DNA of 64,000 nucleotides from Maricurvus nonylphenolicus (GCF_042854845.1 NZ_AP031498.1:434001-498000); one strand, 5' to 3'. Shown: positions 1 to 9,467, counted from the stretch's first letter. The notes: generated by a model from the sequence alone, not told the origin. Numbers and translations are program-made.

Positions 1-83
1 CTCTGATTACCCAGTACTTGGGACCAGAAGGTTGGTTTGAGGCGATTAATTATTTTATTGCTGATTCTTCAATCCCGAACTAG
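1..83 (+). CDS. C-terminal tail of a HAD-type sugar-phosphoglycerate phosphatase (partial)
   Basis: An open frame enters from the left edge and stops at the TAG at 81-83. The visible tail reads LITQYLGPEGWFEAINYF and then a short end. A GP-x-GW-x-x-AI tail resembles the end of mannosyl-3-phosphoglycerate phosphatase (MpgP/YedP) proteins. The two genes downstream fit glucosylglycerate metabolism, so a glucosyl-3-phosphoglycerate phosphatase is the likely role. It would dephosphorylate the product of the adjacent glycosyltransferase. Only about 27 codons are visible, so the family call rests on this short tail and on context. Confidence 0.45.
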   Translation, partial: LITQYLGPEGWFEAINYFIADSSIPN

Positions 84-109
84 GAGCCTGCAGCGAGCAG
101 GGCATTCTT

Positions 110-1336
110 ATGGCTGACTTTTACCAAAACGGCATTGTGACCACCCTGCATAATTTATCTCGCCGTCCACTCGAGGATCTTGAGAGCGAGTTGCGACAGT
201 TTAGCAAGCAGCGGCCTATGTCCCTGATTCTGCCGTCGCTGTTTTCCGAGTTGGAGGGGGAGGCGTTACCCAATATTGTTCGGCATTTACAGGGGGCTGA
301 TTACCTGGCCGAAATCGTGATTGGTCTGGATCGTGCCGATGAGCAGCAGTATCGATTTGCTCAGAATTTTTTTGCCGAGTTGCCCCAGCGTCATCGTATT
401 TTGTGGAATGACGGGCCCAGATTACAGGCGATTGATAAGGAGTTACAGGCGTTAAATCTCGCGCCCAAAGAGCTAGGTAAAGGCAGAAATGTCTGGTATT
501 GCATGGGCTATACCCTGGCATCCAACCGTTCAGAATCTGTGGCGTTACACGATTGTGATATCGTTACCTATGATCGGGAGTTGCTAGCCCGCTTGATATA
601 CCCGGTAGCCAATCCACGCTTTAACTACGAGTTTTGTAAAGGATTCTATGCCAGGGTTGCCGATGGTGGTATCAACGGTCGGGTATGTCGCTTGTTGGTG
701 ACGCCACTGTTGCGAGCGCTAAAAAAGATATTTGGCGATGTCGAATATCTGCAATTTATGGATAGTTTTCGCTATGCCCTGGCTGGTGAGTTTTCCTTTC
801 GTAAAGATGTCTTAAACGATATTCGCATCCCCAGTGATTGGGGGCTGGAGATCGGGGTGTTATCGGAAATGCACCGCAATTATGCCAATAACCGTTTGTG
901 CCAAGTGGATATTGCCGATGCCTATGACCATAAACATCAGGATTTATCATTTAATGATGATGCAGGTGGTCTGTCAAAAATGTCGATTGATATTGCCAAG
1001 GCGCTTTTCAGAAAGTTGGCAACTAACGGCAAAACCTTTAATACCGAAACCTTCCGCTCGCTTAAGGCCACTTACTTTAGAATCGCCCTGGACTTTATCG
1101 AGACCTACCACAACGACGCCCTTATGAATGGCCTAACCCTGGACGTACATCAGGAAGAAAAAGCTGTAGAAATGTTTGCCCAGAATATTATGAAAGCCGG
1201 TCAGGCTTTCTTGGATAACCCTATGGAGCGGCCATTTATCCCCAGTTGGAACCGTGTGATTAGTGCCGTGCCCGATGTGCTGGAGCAGTTGTCGGACGCT
1301 GTGGAGCAAGATACTAAAGAGTTTGGCGCGTTATGA
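110..1336 (+). CDS. GpgS-like glycosyltransferase (probable glucosyl-3-phosphoglycerate synthase)
   Basis: 408 residues, cytosolic, with no signal peptide. The GT-A features visible are an N-terminal LILPSLFSE strand (about 39-47), a GKGRNVWYCMGY segment (about 123-134) and the metal-binding DCD at 148-150, a pattern seen in GpgS/GT81-type enzymes. These transfer glucose from an NDP-glucose to 3-phosphoglycerate, giving glucosyl-3-phosphoglycerate, precursor of the compatible solute glucosylglycerate. The start lies 26 bases after the upstream stop. The stop overlaps the next start (ATGA at 1333-1336), implying translational coupling. Mannosyl donor use cannot be excluded from sequence, and the substrate is inferred from the neighbours. 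Confidence 0.75.
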   Translation: MADFYQNGIVTTLHNLSRRPLEDLESELRQFSKQRPMSLILPSLFSELEGEALPNIVRHLQGADYLAEIVIGLDRADEQQYRFAQNFFAELPQRHRILWNDGPRLQAIDKELQALNLAPKELGKGRNVWYCMGYTLASNRSESVALHDCDIVTYDRELLARLIYPVANPRFNYEFCKGFYARVADGGINGRVCRLLVTPLLRALKKIFGDVEYLQFMDSFRYALAGEFSFRKDVLNDIRIPSDWGLEIGVLSEMHRNYANNRLCQVDIADAYDHKHQDLSFNDDAGGLSKMSIDIAKALFRKLATNGKTFNTETFRSLKATYFRIALDFIETYHNDALMNGLTLDVHQEEKAVEMFAQNIMKAGQAFLDNPMERPFIPSWNRVISAVPDVLEQLSDAVEQDTKEFGAL

Positions 1337-3090
1337 GTAATCACAGTGAGTTGTTGCTGCACAGTGTCGAGAAAATCTACCAGGGTATTCTTGATGTAAC
1401 CGAGATGGAGAATCTGGCCAACAATCTGCTGCAGGATATGCGACTTGATATTGGGCAGGTGGATTTTGCGCCCACTGAAGACCTGTGGGATGAGCGCGAT
1501 CTGATTCTGATTACCTATGCGGATAGCTTTCTCGATCCAAGCCGACGACGTAAGCCTTTACAAGTGCTGCAGGGTTTTCTGGACAAATATTGCCAAGATG
1601 TTGTCGCGGGTGTGCATATATTGCCATTTTATCCTTACAGCTCAGACGATGGGTTTGCGGTGATTGATTATGCCAGTGTCAATGAAAGCGTTGGTGACTG
1701 GGATGATATTAGTGCTATCGCCAATGAATATCGGGTGATGGGAGATTTAGTCATCAATCATGCCTCGAGTCGCAGTATCTGGTTTCAGAATTTTTTACGT
1801 GGCCGTAGTCCCGGTGATGGGTACTTTTTGGATGTCGATATAAATCAAGACTGGCACCATGTTGTTAGACCGCGTACCAGTCCATTATTTCGTGAAGTAC
1901 AAACTCCAGCAGGTACCAAACATGTTTGGTGTACTTTTAGCCATGATCAAGTGGATTTTGATTTTCGCAACCCGCAGGTATTAAGAGAATTTGTCCGTAT
2001 TATTCGCTTGTATCTCGATCGAGGTTTTGAAATTTTTAGGCTGGATGCCGTGGCATTTCTTTGGAAAGAAGCTGGCACGGGGTGTATTAATCTGGAACAG
2101 ACCCATGCTGTCGTACGTCTATTGCGTTTACTGACTGAGTGGGCAGATCCCAGGTCGCTGGTCATTACCGAGACCAATATCCCCAGCCGGGAGAATTTAT
2201 CCTATTTTGGTAATGGTAACGAAGCCCATTGTGTCTACAATTTTTCCCTGCCGCCTTTATTGGTAAATACGTTAATTACCGGTAATAGCCATTATCTTAC
2301 CCTGTGGCTGATGGAACTGCCTCCTTTGCAGTCAGGCACTACCTATTTTAATTTTATTGCTTCTCATGATGGTATTGGCTTGCGCCCTGCCGAAGGTATT
2401 CTTTCGGATGATGAGTTGGATACATTGATTACGACCATGCAGGGATTCGGTGGCACTGTGTCCTGGCGTGCGCTGGGAGGGGGGAGTGAAGAGAAAAAGG
2501 CCTACGAAATTAACATTGCCTTATTCGATGCCTTGCAGGGAACGACTGCCGGGGTGGATCACTTTGCGGAGCAGCGTTTTCTCTGTGCTCACGCCATTAT
2601 GTTGGGGTTGGAAGGCATACCCGGTCTTTATGTACACAGCTTGTTGGCGACTCGTAATGACTATCACCGGATGGAGCACAGCGGCCATAACCGGGCAATA
2701 AATCGTCATCAGTGGGACATCGAGCAGCTGGATAAACTGCTGGGGAGTGAAAGTCATCATCGTCGGGTTTATCATGCCCTTGTGCATTTAATCTGCTTGC
2801 GTTGTGAACAGGCGGCGTTCCACCCTAATGCCAGTCAATTGGTATTGCACCTGGGGGATCATTTATTCGGTTATGTCCGCCAGTCTCAGCAGTCGTCACA
2901 GCGGATTTATTGCGTGAGTAATATCAGTGCTGACAAACAGGTGCTGTGTTTATCTGACTTAAACTCCCATGAAGCTGTAAACGCCCATGAATTGATTACA
3001 GGGCAGGATTTTGATCTTGAGAGTGAGAGTATAACACTCAGCCCATATCAGACGGTTTGGCTGACGGTAAATTCTGATTCAAAGCGCTAG
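1333..3090 (+). CDS. GH13_18 sugar phosphorylase, probable glucosylglycerate phosphorylase
   Basis: 585 residues with an alpha-amylase-type barrel. The probable catalytic nucleophile is D238 in FRLDAVAFLWKEAGT, the acid/base E280 in ITETN, and the third acidic residue D346 in ASHDGIG. The ITETN-IPSRENLSYFG context and the downstream LPPLLV are, to my knowledge, more like the glucosylglycerate phosphorylase/YcjM branch than classical sucrose phosphorylase. The predicted reaction is reversible phosphorolysis of glucosylglycerate to glucose-1-phosphate and glycerate. It shares an ATGA overlap with the synthase upstream, so synthesis and breakdown would be co-transcribed. Sucrose phosphorylase is the main alternative. 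Confidence 0.75.
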   Translation: MSNHSELLLHSVEKIYQGILDVTEMENLANNLLQDMRLDIGQVDFAPTEDLWDERDLILITYADSFLDPSRRRKPLQVLQGFLDKYCQDVVAGVHILPFYPYSSDDGFAVIDYASVNESVGDWDDISAIANEYRVMGDLVINHASSRSIWFQNFLRGRSPGDGYFLDVDINQDWHHVVRPRTSPLFREVQTPAGTKHVWCTFSHDQVDFDFRNPQVLREFVRIIRLYLDRGFEIFRLDAVAFLWKEAGTGCINLEQTHAVVRLLRLLTEWADPRSLVITETNIPSRENLSYFGNGNEAHCVYNFSLPPLLVNTLITGNSHYLTLWLMELPPLQSGTTYFNFIASHDGIGLRPAEGILSDDELDTLITTMQGFGGTVSWRALGGGSEEKKAYEINIALFDALQGTTAGVDHFAEQRFLCAHAIMLGLEGIPGLYVHSLLATRNDYHRMEHSGHNRAINRHQWDIEQLDKLLGSESHHRRVYHALVHLICLRCEQAAFHPNASQLVLHLGDHLFGYVRQSQQSSQRIYCVSNISADKQVLCLSDLNSHEAVNAHELITGQDFDLESESITLSPYQTVWLTVNSDSKR

Positions 3091-3372
3091 CGTTCAGCTG
3101 ACCCGCTTTAGAGTAGTGCCTGGATCCCTGTCTCTTGGGTCAATAAGTGCTTACTCTTTTATACCCCAGTCAAACCTCGATTTGTGCTGAAATAGGTTCC
3201 CTTTACAGTGATAATCCTGTTTCGACTTAAATTGGCCGTGTAGCCCGCCTAATTACTACCTATACTTTCACCAAGTTGTAAAGCTATTAATGACTAAAGG
3301 AAGAATAAGCACTACCCCTGCTTATAAAATTGTATAATAAGGGACTCGACATACATCCATCGCGAGTTTTAC
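3091..3372. other. Intergenic region before the first TonB receptor, with a TATAAT box
   Basis: 282 bases without a convincing ORF. A perfect TATAAT lies at 3333-3338, preceded directly by TG, 35 bases before the receptor start. No good -35 hexamer sits 16-18 bases upstream. I see no strong intrinsic terminator after the phosphorylase gene. Confidence 0.4.
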
Positions 3373-5388
3373 ATGGGTCTCTTTCTGCATTATCGAGTCA
3401 GTAAATCCTTTCCAAAGCCGGCTGTTGCCTGTTTTTTGGCTTTATGTGTAGGTTCAGTCATAGAGTCTGTTGCTGCTGAACAGGCATCAAGTGATACCGA
3501 ATTAGCAGAAATGTCGCTACAGGAGCTATTGGCTGTCGACGTCTTTACCGCTGCGAATTTATTGCCGACTCAAACGTCGAAAGCGCCGGGAACGGTTTAT
3601 CAATTTACAGAGAAGGACTTCAAGCGCTTTGGTGTGCGACGCCTGGATGATCTGCTGCAGTTTGTGCCTGGTATGCAGGTGAACCAGTATCGCAAGCGTC
3701 ATCGTACTATTTGGGCAAGGGGATTGTTGGATCGCTACAACGACAAGTTGCTGCTGTTGGTCGATGGCGTGCGACAGCAGCACTTGTACTATGGTCATTT
3801 TGCCCTGGGTGATAATTTCCCGTTGGAGAGGATTGAGAAGGTCGAAGTGATTATGGGGCCTGCCTCGAGTCTCTACGGCGCTAATGCGTTTGGCGGTATT
3901 ATCTCGGTAACAACCAAGGCGTTTTCCGATCAGCCGCGTTTAGATATCTCTATGGAGCTGGGAGACAACCAGCGTCGCAAAGTCTCTGCCCTGTATAATC
4001 GCGATAATGTTCAGGCGTTTGGCAGTTATCTTGAACAGGATGCTCCTTTCCGGGATGACCGCAAGAGCTTTATCGGCAATGATGTGTTGCAACCCCTGGA
4101 TGAGGATTACCAATCCATCTCCATCAAAGCTCGCCCCATTGAGGGGCTAACCCTTAAAGCCGACTACAGTAAATCGGAAACTCCCTTTCTGTTTATCCCC
4201 CCCACCCAGGATGCTTTTGTTGAGGAGGAGTTTCTCTCTCTCTCAGCTCATTTCACATCAGGGGATCTTGATAGCGGTAAATACGAGTTACTGGCTTATT
4301 ATCAGGATGACGACGGCCGTGAGTTTGAAAAAGAGCAGGTGACCCAGAGCCTGGGTTATGAGGAATTTCAGGATGCCACCATGATGGGCATCTCGTTGAC
4401 CGGCTTCAAAAAAATCAATAGTCACACCCTGGCCCTGGGGACTTCGTGGAACCGTGAAGAGGCCGACCACACTAATTTCCAGCGCTGGTTCAGTTTTAGC
4501 AGTGGCTTTTTAACGCCACCGGTGACAGGAGATTTACTCAGGGAACCGGACATCAGCAATGATAACTATGCTGTCTTTGTTCAGGATGTATGGGAAATAA
4601 ATCCGGTATTAACCGCAACATTAGGTGCTCGCTACGATCAATTCGATCAGTTTGATAATTACGGTAATTACCGCGGCGCTTTGGTTTATAGCTCAGATAT
4701 CAAGCATACCTGGAAGTTGCTGTACGGCACGGCTATTCGAACGCCCAGTTTCCGTGAATACCTTAAAGTGCTGGAGGGTACATCATTCCAGGCACCAGTG
4801 CCCGATGCTGAAAGCATTGAGTCTCTGGAGTTTTCCTATATCTATAAAGATGCGGTTAAGAGCATCAATGTCACCGTGTTTAAAAATAACTTTGACGACT
4901 TTATTCGTGAAGTGCCTACACCGGATAATGCCGATGAGTATTTCGCCAATAGCTCGGCAACCCTGCGTTTACAGGGGGCAGAAGTCTTACTCGGCATACA
5001 ACCTGTGGAGCGCGTGCATCTGCGTTTGAGTGCGTCCTATGTCGATTCCGATAGTCGGGAGCTGGGATCCTTGCCTTATATCGCCAACTGGACCGGTAGC
5101 TTCAAAGCCGAATACGAAATAACGGCTTCTCACCGGCTTGGCCTATCGGTTATCTATAACAGCCATAAAGATGACAACAATGGTATAGACGACGATGCGG
5201 AAAACTTTGCCATAACCAATCTGTACGGCTCAGGTGAAATAAGCCCATCGCTATCCTATCGATTCGGTATCGATAATCTCTTTGATGATAAAGAGTTTGA
5301 TCCGGCTGCGGACTTCGGTGGTCAACACAATACGGAAAGAAGTGAGCGGGAAGTGTGGGTTGGCTTAACGTGGACACCGTCGTTTTGA
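3373..5388 (+). CDS. TonB-dependent outer-membrane receptor linked to a c-di-GMP module
   Basis: 671 residues. A long signal peptide (about 1-35) is followed by the MSLQELLAVDVFTAANL lead-in typical of many marine receptors. The plug domain (about 60-175) carries LLLLVDGVRQQ, IEKVEVIMGPASSLYGANAFGG and IISVTTK. The beta-barrel ends in a terminal aromatic (WTPSF). It is an outer-membrane channel driven by TonB. The ligand is unknown, and no Fur box is evident upstream. Its stop (TGA 5386-5388) overlaps the ATG of the YfiR-like gene. Receptor, YfiR-like protein and GGDEF-EAL sensor therefore form one operon, so the receptor may sense as well as transport. Confidence 0.88.
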   Translation: MGLFLHYRVSKSFPKPAVACFLALCVGSVIESVAAEQASSDTELAEMSLQELLAVDVFTAANLLPTQTSKAPGTVYQFTEKDFKRFGVRRLDDLLQFVPGMQVNQYRKRHRTIWARGLLDRYNDKLLLLVDGVRQQHLYYGHFALGDNFPLERIEKVEVIMGPASSLYGANAFGGIISVTTKAFSDQPRLDISMELGDNQRRKVSALYNRDNVQAFGSYLEQDAPFRDDRKSFIGNDVLQPLDEDYQSISIKARPIEGLTLKADYSKSETPFLFIPPTQDAFVEEEFLSLSAHFTSGDLDSGKYELLAYYQDDDGREFEKEQVTQSLGYEEFQDATMMGISLTGFKKINSHTLALGTSWNREEADHTNFQRWFSFSSGFLTPPVTGDLLREPDISNDNYAVFVQDVWEINPVLTATLGARYDQFDQFDNYGNYRGALVYSSDIKHTWKLLYGTAIRTPSFREYLKVLEGTSFQAPVPDAESIESLEFSYIYKDAVKSINVTVFKNNFDDFIREVPTPDNADEYFANSSATLRLQGAEVLLGIQPVERVHLRLSASYVDSDSRELGSLPYIANWTGSFKAEYEITASHRLGLSVIYNSHKDDNNGIDDDAENFAITNLYGSGEISPSLSYRFGIDNLFDDKEFDPAADFGGQHNTERSEREVWVGLTWTPSF

Positions 5389-5966
5389 TGCGCGTTATGT
5401 ATTATTTTAAAAGACGCCTGTTAACGTGCCTGAGTATGACCCTGGTTATGCTGCTGGGCGTCGCTTCAGCGAGTGCTTATAGTCAGGATGTCGACCAAAA
5501 ACAGCGTTTAGTCAAGGCCGCTTTTATCTTGAATATTGCCAAGTTTGTTACCTGGCCAGAGGCAAGTTATCAGACGCGCCCGAAGCAGCTGGTGTTATGC
5601 CACTACCGTCAGGATGTTCTGGAAGAGGCCTATGAAATTATTCGGCGCCGCAAGGTAGGTGCGCGCCAATTACAAGCAAAACTGATTGATGATATGGCGG
5701 CGGCTTCGCAGTGCGACATGATTTTGGTCGCAAAAGAAGAGATGGCATCCTTACTGGATGACAGCGCATCACTGTCCTCCGATCCAGTGTTGGTGATTGC
5801 CGATATGACTGATCAGGAAGGCCAAGGTGTTGCTTACAAGCATGTGTCAGTAGCGCTGGTGCGGCGCGGCTCGAGAATAGGTTTTGAAATCAACCTGCAG
5901 GAAGCCAAGCGCCTGGGGCTTGTATTAAGTTCTGAATTGTTAAAACTGGCCCAGATTGTTGAGTAG
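5388..5966 (+). CDS. YfiR-like periplasmic protein (DUF4154), first copy
   Basis: 192 residues from the ATG that overlaps the receptor stop. An upstream in-frame start would lie inside the receptor gene, and MYYF nine bases later is an alternative. Residues 1-30 are a signal peptide ending near ASASA. The mature part has the family motif KAAFILNIAKFVTWPE (about 43-58) and the C-terminal IGFEINLQEAKRLGLVLSSELLKLA. Cysteines at 71 and 109 resemble the first disulfide pair of Pseudomonas YfiR. YfiR holds a CHASE8-type cyclase inactive from the periplasm. The gene for such a sensor starts 14 bases downstream, so the same inhibitory role is inferred. No yfiB-like lipoprotein gene is nearby. Confidence 0.82.
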   Translation: MRVMYYFKRRLLTCLSMTLVMLLGVASASAYSQDVDQKQRLVKAAFILNIAKFVTWPEASYQTRPKQLVLCHYRQDVLEEAYEIIRRRKVGARQLQAKLIDDMAAASQCDMILVAKEEMASLLDDSASLSSDPVLVIADMTDQEGQGVAYKHVSVALVRRGSRIGFEINLQEAKRLGLVLSSELLKLAQIVE

Positions 5967-5980
5967 GGCTTAGGCAGATT

Positions 5981-8074
5981 ATGAATTTTATCGGTCGTCG
6001 ATCAATACAGAAAACACTGCAGCTGGTATTACTTATTACCAGCTTTAGTGCGTTATTGCTGGCGACGGTGGGGTTTGCAGTCAACGACTGGTTTACTTCC
6101 CGTGAGCAAATGAAAGAACGGATGCGGGCTCAGGCCACGATTATTGGCAACAATTCTGTGGCAGCGCTGATGTTTAATGATGAGCAGTCAGCAACAAAAA
6201 CCCTGGCAACCCTGGAAAGTGAATCCGATATTGTCGGCGCCGTACTATTTACCGCCGAGGGTATATCTTTTGCTCGCTATCGCCGCGATGTAATTAATGG
6301 CGGACAGGATATGCAGCTCGAAAGCGCTGGTGATTTGAGCGGGCGTATATTTGTGCAGGCACCCATTCGTCACGATGGTGAAGTTATTGGTAGCATTCAG
6401 TTGATCGCCGATAACAGCGGTTGGTTGCAGCAGCAACTGTTTCGTTTGGGGACGGTCTTTGGGCTCTTTATTATTTCCCTGGTTGTCGCACTGTTATTTG
6501 CCCAGCGGTTACAGCGTGTAGTCACTGAGCCCGTCTTGGCACTGGCAAGCACGGCGCGCCGTATTAGCAAACGCCGAGATTACAGCTTACGGGCAGAAAA
6601 GCTGTCGCGGGATGAAATTGGTGTACTGGTTGATGACTTTAATGAAATGCTCAACCAGATCCAGGTGAGGGACGCCGAGTTGCAGCAAACGCATACTCAT
6701 CTGGAGGAGAAGGTACAGGCGCGCACCGCCGAACTTGAAGAGCTGGCGAGCAAGTTTGAACACCAGGCCTATCACGATGCGTTAACCGGTTTGGCAAACC
6801 GTATTACCTTTGAGCAACGCTTGAAAGAGGCTATTAGTCAGGCGCAGCGTAACCAGACCGAGCTTGTAGTATTGTTTTTTGACCTGGATCGTTTTAAGCG
6901 TATTAACGATACCTTGGGGCACACCGTGGGTGATAAGTTACTGGTTAATGTGTCCAAGCGTTTGCGCTCCACTCTGCGAGGCAGTGATACTTTGGCTCGT
7001 TTTGGTGGGGATGAATTTGCCGTATTGATGTTGGATGCTCACCAGGAAAGTGCCGGCGATGTAGCCTGTAAACTGTTGGCGGCGGTTAATGAGCCGATGA
7101 TTGTCGAAGGGCATAACCTGCATGTCAGTACCAGTATCGGTATCAGCGCTTACCCGCATGACGGGGATAATGTGGAAGACCTGCTGAAAAATGCCGACAC
7201 CGCCATGTACCGTTCGAAGGACAAAGGTGGTAGTCAATTCACCTTCTTCGCCAGTGATATGAATGCCCGAGTGGAACGGCGACTATTACTAGAAAACAAA
7301 CTTAGGCAGGCTATCGATACATCCTTGTTGTACCTGGCTTATCAGCCTAAATGGGATACCGCTTCGGGCGCGCTAGTCGGTGTCGAAGCGTTGGTGCGTT
7401 GGAATGATGAGGTAGAAGGCAATATTTCCCCTGCAGAATTTATCCCGTTGGCTGAAGAGTGCGGATTAATTCACGATATCGATCTCTGGGTGTTGGAGAA
7501 AGCCTGCCGGGAAATCCTGGCACTTAAACAGCAGTGTGATTGTAGTTTACAGTTGTCGGTTAACTTCTCCCCTTCACACTTTATTCGGTTCGATATTTGT
7601 GAAGAAGTTTCTGCCGTTCTGCGACGCACGCATTTTCCGGGGCATGATTTGGAATTGGAAATTACCGAAAACCTGGTCGGTCCGGATGTTGTGGATATTT
7701 CCAGTAAAATTCACGCCATTCGTGACTTGGGTGTGGAGATATCCATCGATGACTTTGGCACGGCCTACTCGTCCCTGAGCCGCTTGAAGCAGCTGCCGTT
7801 AAATACCTTAAAAATCGACAAGTCATTTATTCAGGATCTCGAAGATGATCCGGACGATAAAACTCTGGTTAGAACCATTATTGCCATGGCTCACAACCTG
7901 AATATGAAAGTTGTGGCTGAAGGGGTGGAAACCCAGGCGCAGTATGACTTTGTTCGTCAATACCAGTGCGATATGGTGCAGGGGTATTTGTTGGGCAAGC
8001 CTATCTCGGCTGAAGAGTTAGAAATCTTATTAAAGCAGTGCCAGCAATCGGCGTCTGGTCAGCAGCGTCTATAG
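5981..8074 (+). CDS. Membrane sensor with CHASE8, HAMP, GGDEF and EAL domains
   Basis: 697 residues. The order is TM1 (about 11-33), a periplasmic CHASE8-type domain (about 40-150, with IIGNNSVAALMFNDEQSA), TM2 (about 155-175), HAMP (about 176-232), a short coiled coil, GGDEF and EAL. The cyclase site GGDEF at 342-346 is intact, and an RGSD product-inhibition site lies five residues before it. The EAL domain keeps E469-A-L, VNFSPS, EITEN, DDFGTAYSSL, KIDKSF and VAEGVET, so phosphodiesterase activity is also possible. It probably makes and/or degrades cyclic-di-GMP under control of the YfiR-like neighbour. Net output cannot be told from sequence. Confidence 0.9.
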   Translation: MNFIGRRSIQKTLQLVLLITSFSALLLATVGFAVNDWFTSREQMKERMRAQATIIGNNSVAALMFNDEQSATKTLATLESESDIVGAVLFTAEGISFARYRRDVINGGQDMQLESAGDLSGRIFVQAPIRHDGEVIGSIQLIADNSGWLQQQLFRLGTVFGLFIISLVVALLFAQRLQRVVTEPVLALASTARRISKRRDYSLRAEKLSRDEIGVLVDDFNEMLNQIQVRDAELQQTHTHLEEKVQARTAELEELASKFEHQAYHDALTGLANRITFEQRLKEAISQAQRNQTELVVLFFDLDRFKRINDTLGHTVGDKLLVNVSKRLRSTLRGSDTLARFGGDEFAVLMLDAHQESAGDVACKLLAAVNEPMIVEGHNLHVSTSIGISAYPHDGDNVEDLLKNADTAMYRSKDKGGSQFTFFASDMNARVERRLLLENKLRQAIDTSLLYLAYQPKWDTASGALVGVEALVRWNDEVEGNISPAEFIPLAEECGLIHDIDLWVLEKACREILALKQQCDCSLQLSVNFSPSHFIRFDICEEVSAVLRRTHFPGHDLELEITENLVGPDVVDISSKIHAIRDLGVEISIDDFGTAYSSLSRLKQLPLNTLKIDKSFIQDLEDDPDDKTLVRTIIAMAHNLNMKVVAEGVETQAQYDFVRQYQCDMVQGYLLGKPISAEELEILLKQCQQSASGQQRL

Positions 8075-8242
8075 CTTCACTCTTGACTATCTAGTTGCTG
8101 CTGCCAACGATATCCCACAATAGCAGTCTTTCATTTGGCCTACTCGTACTCTCAACACTGGCAGAAAATGTCAAAGTCTTTGGTGTGAACGGTTGTTGTC
8201 CTGAATCTTGTCCTGGTTCAGCATAGGGTTACTGCCCGCACA

Positions 8243-8256
8243 GGCCAATATTGGCC
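8243..8256. promoter_or_regulatory. Perfect 14-bp palindrome, candidate operator
   Basis: GGCCAATATTGGCC is a perfect palindrome centred about 42 bases before the Rieske oxygenase start. A dimeric repressor or activator site is possible. No regulator gene is adjacent. Confidence 0.3.
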
Positions 8257-8291
8257 CACAACGACAAGGGCTGCAGAGAGAGGAAATAACC

Positions 8292-9467
8292 ATGCAACAA
8301 ACAGAGCAAATCAAGCTGATTCAGCGCTTAATTGGTGTCGAGCAAAAAAGCAGTGATGAGGTCCCCAAGGCTTATCACCATATATCGACTGATCGCTATA
8401 ATGATCCAGATGCCCTGGCTTTGGAACAGGCTGCGCTGTTTCGTAACACGCCGGTGATTGTTGCCCACACCACGGAAATTGCCGAGCCCGGCAATTATGT
8501 GACTGAACAGGTCGCAGGAGTCCCCTTGATTATTCTGCGTGATCACGACGGTCAGCTACAGGTATTTATCAATGCCTGCCGCCACCGCGGTGCACGCTTA
8601 TTGCAGGGCGAGTCTGGCCAGTGCAAGCGTTTGATGGTGTGCCCTTATCATGCCTGGAGCTACAAGCTGGATGGTTCCTTGACCGGTGTGCCTGATAAAG
8701 AGTTGTTTGGTGATTTGGATTTTTCCAAACTGGATTTGGTGCCTATCCAGTTTGCAGAAAAGCATGGTTTTATCTGGGTGGTGCTTGATGGTGATGCGAG
8801 TGAGCCGTTGGATATTGACGCAGCCCTAGGTGAAGTCGTCAATGCAGACTTTACCTCTTTTGGCTTCTCTGAGCAGTTGATGCATAAAAAAGTTTCTCTG
8901 GTAAATGATTGTAATTGGAAGCTGGTGATGGATGCTTTTGCGGAAGGTTATCATCTGAAAACCCTGCACAAAGACAGTCTTGCACGTTTCTTCCTGCATA
9001 CCAGTATTTATGATGACTGCTACCCCCACGTGCGACAAATGGGGGGGCGTAAAGGTTTAACAGAAGAAATTAAGAAAGACCCTGCGGAGTGGAATTTTCG
9101 TTTAAATACGACGTTGTTTTACAACATATTTCCTAACACAATTTTTGTTTTCCACCCGCATTGGATTTCGCAGATGAGCCTTTTCCCTGTGGGACCGGAT
9201 GCGGTACGTGTGGTGCATCGTATGTTGATTCCTGAATTGCCGGCTAACGATGAAATTGCTGAAAAGCTCGATGCCAGCTTTAACCATATTCAGGGGCAGG
9301 TTTTTGAGAAGGAAGACTTGGCGATTTCGGTGGATATTCAGCAGACCCTCGACAGTGGCGCTAATACACACTTTGTTGTGGGGGGGTATGAAGAGGGCAT
9401 GCGTATTTTCCATCAGGCGCGAGATGAATATATCGCCGCTTATCAAAAGACTCGCAATGACCTGTAA
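8292..9467 (+). CDS. Rieske non-haem iron oxygenase, alpha-subunit type
   Basis: 391 residues from the ATG at 8292, which follows GAGAGGAAAT; an in-frame TTG at 8208 is less likely. The Rieske [2Fe-2S] ligands are C96-R-H98 and C117-PY-H120. The catalytic domain carries NWKLVMDAFAEGYHLKTLH with H221 and H226 as probable mononuclear iron ligands. Such enzymes hydroxylate or demethylate aromatic or alkyl substrates with electrons from a separate reductase. No reductase or ferredoxin gene lies next to it, so the partner and substrate are unknown. It is followed by a thioesterase and an acyl-CoA ligase, which hints at acyl or aromatic-acid metabolism only by context. Confidence 0.85.
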   Translation: MQQTEQIKLIQRLIGVEQKSSDEVPKAYHHISTDRYNDPDALALEQAALFRNTPVIVAHTTEIAEPGNYVTEQVAGVPLIILRDHDGQLQVFINACRHRGARLLQGESGQCKRLMVCPYHAWSYKLDGSLTGVPDKELFGDLDFSKLDLVPIQFAEKHGFIWVVLDGDASEPLDIDAALGEVVNADFTSFGFSEQLMHKKVSLVNDCNWKLVMDAFAEGYHLKTLHKDSLARFFLHTSIYDDCYPHVRQMGGRKGLTEEIKKDPAEWNFRLNTTLFYNIFPNTIFVFHPHWISQMSLFPVGPDAVRVVHRMLIPELPANDEIAEKLDASFNHIQGQVFEKEDLAISVDIQQTLDSGANTHFVVGGYEEGMRIFHQARDEYIAAYQKTRNDL

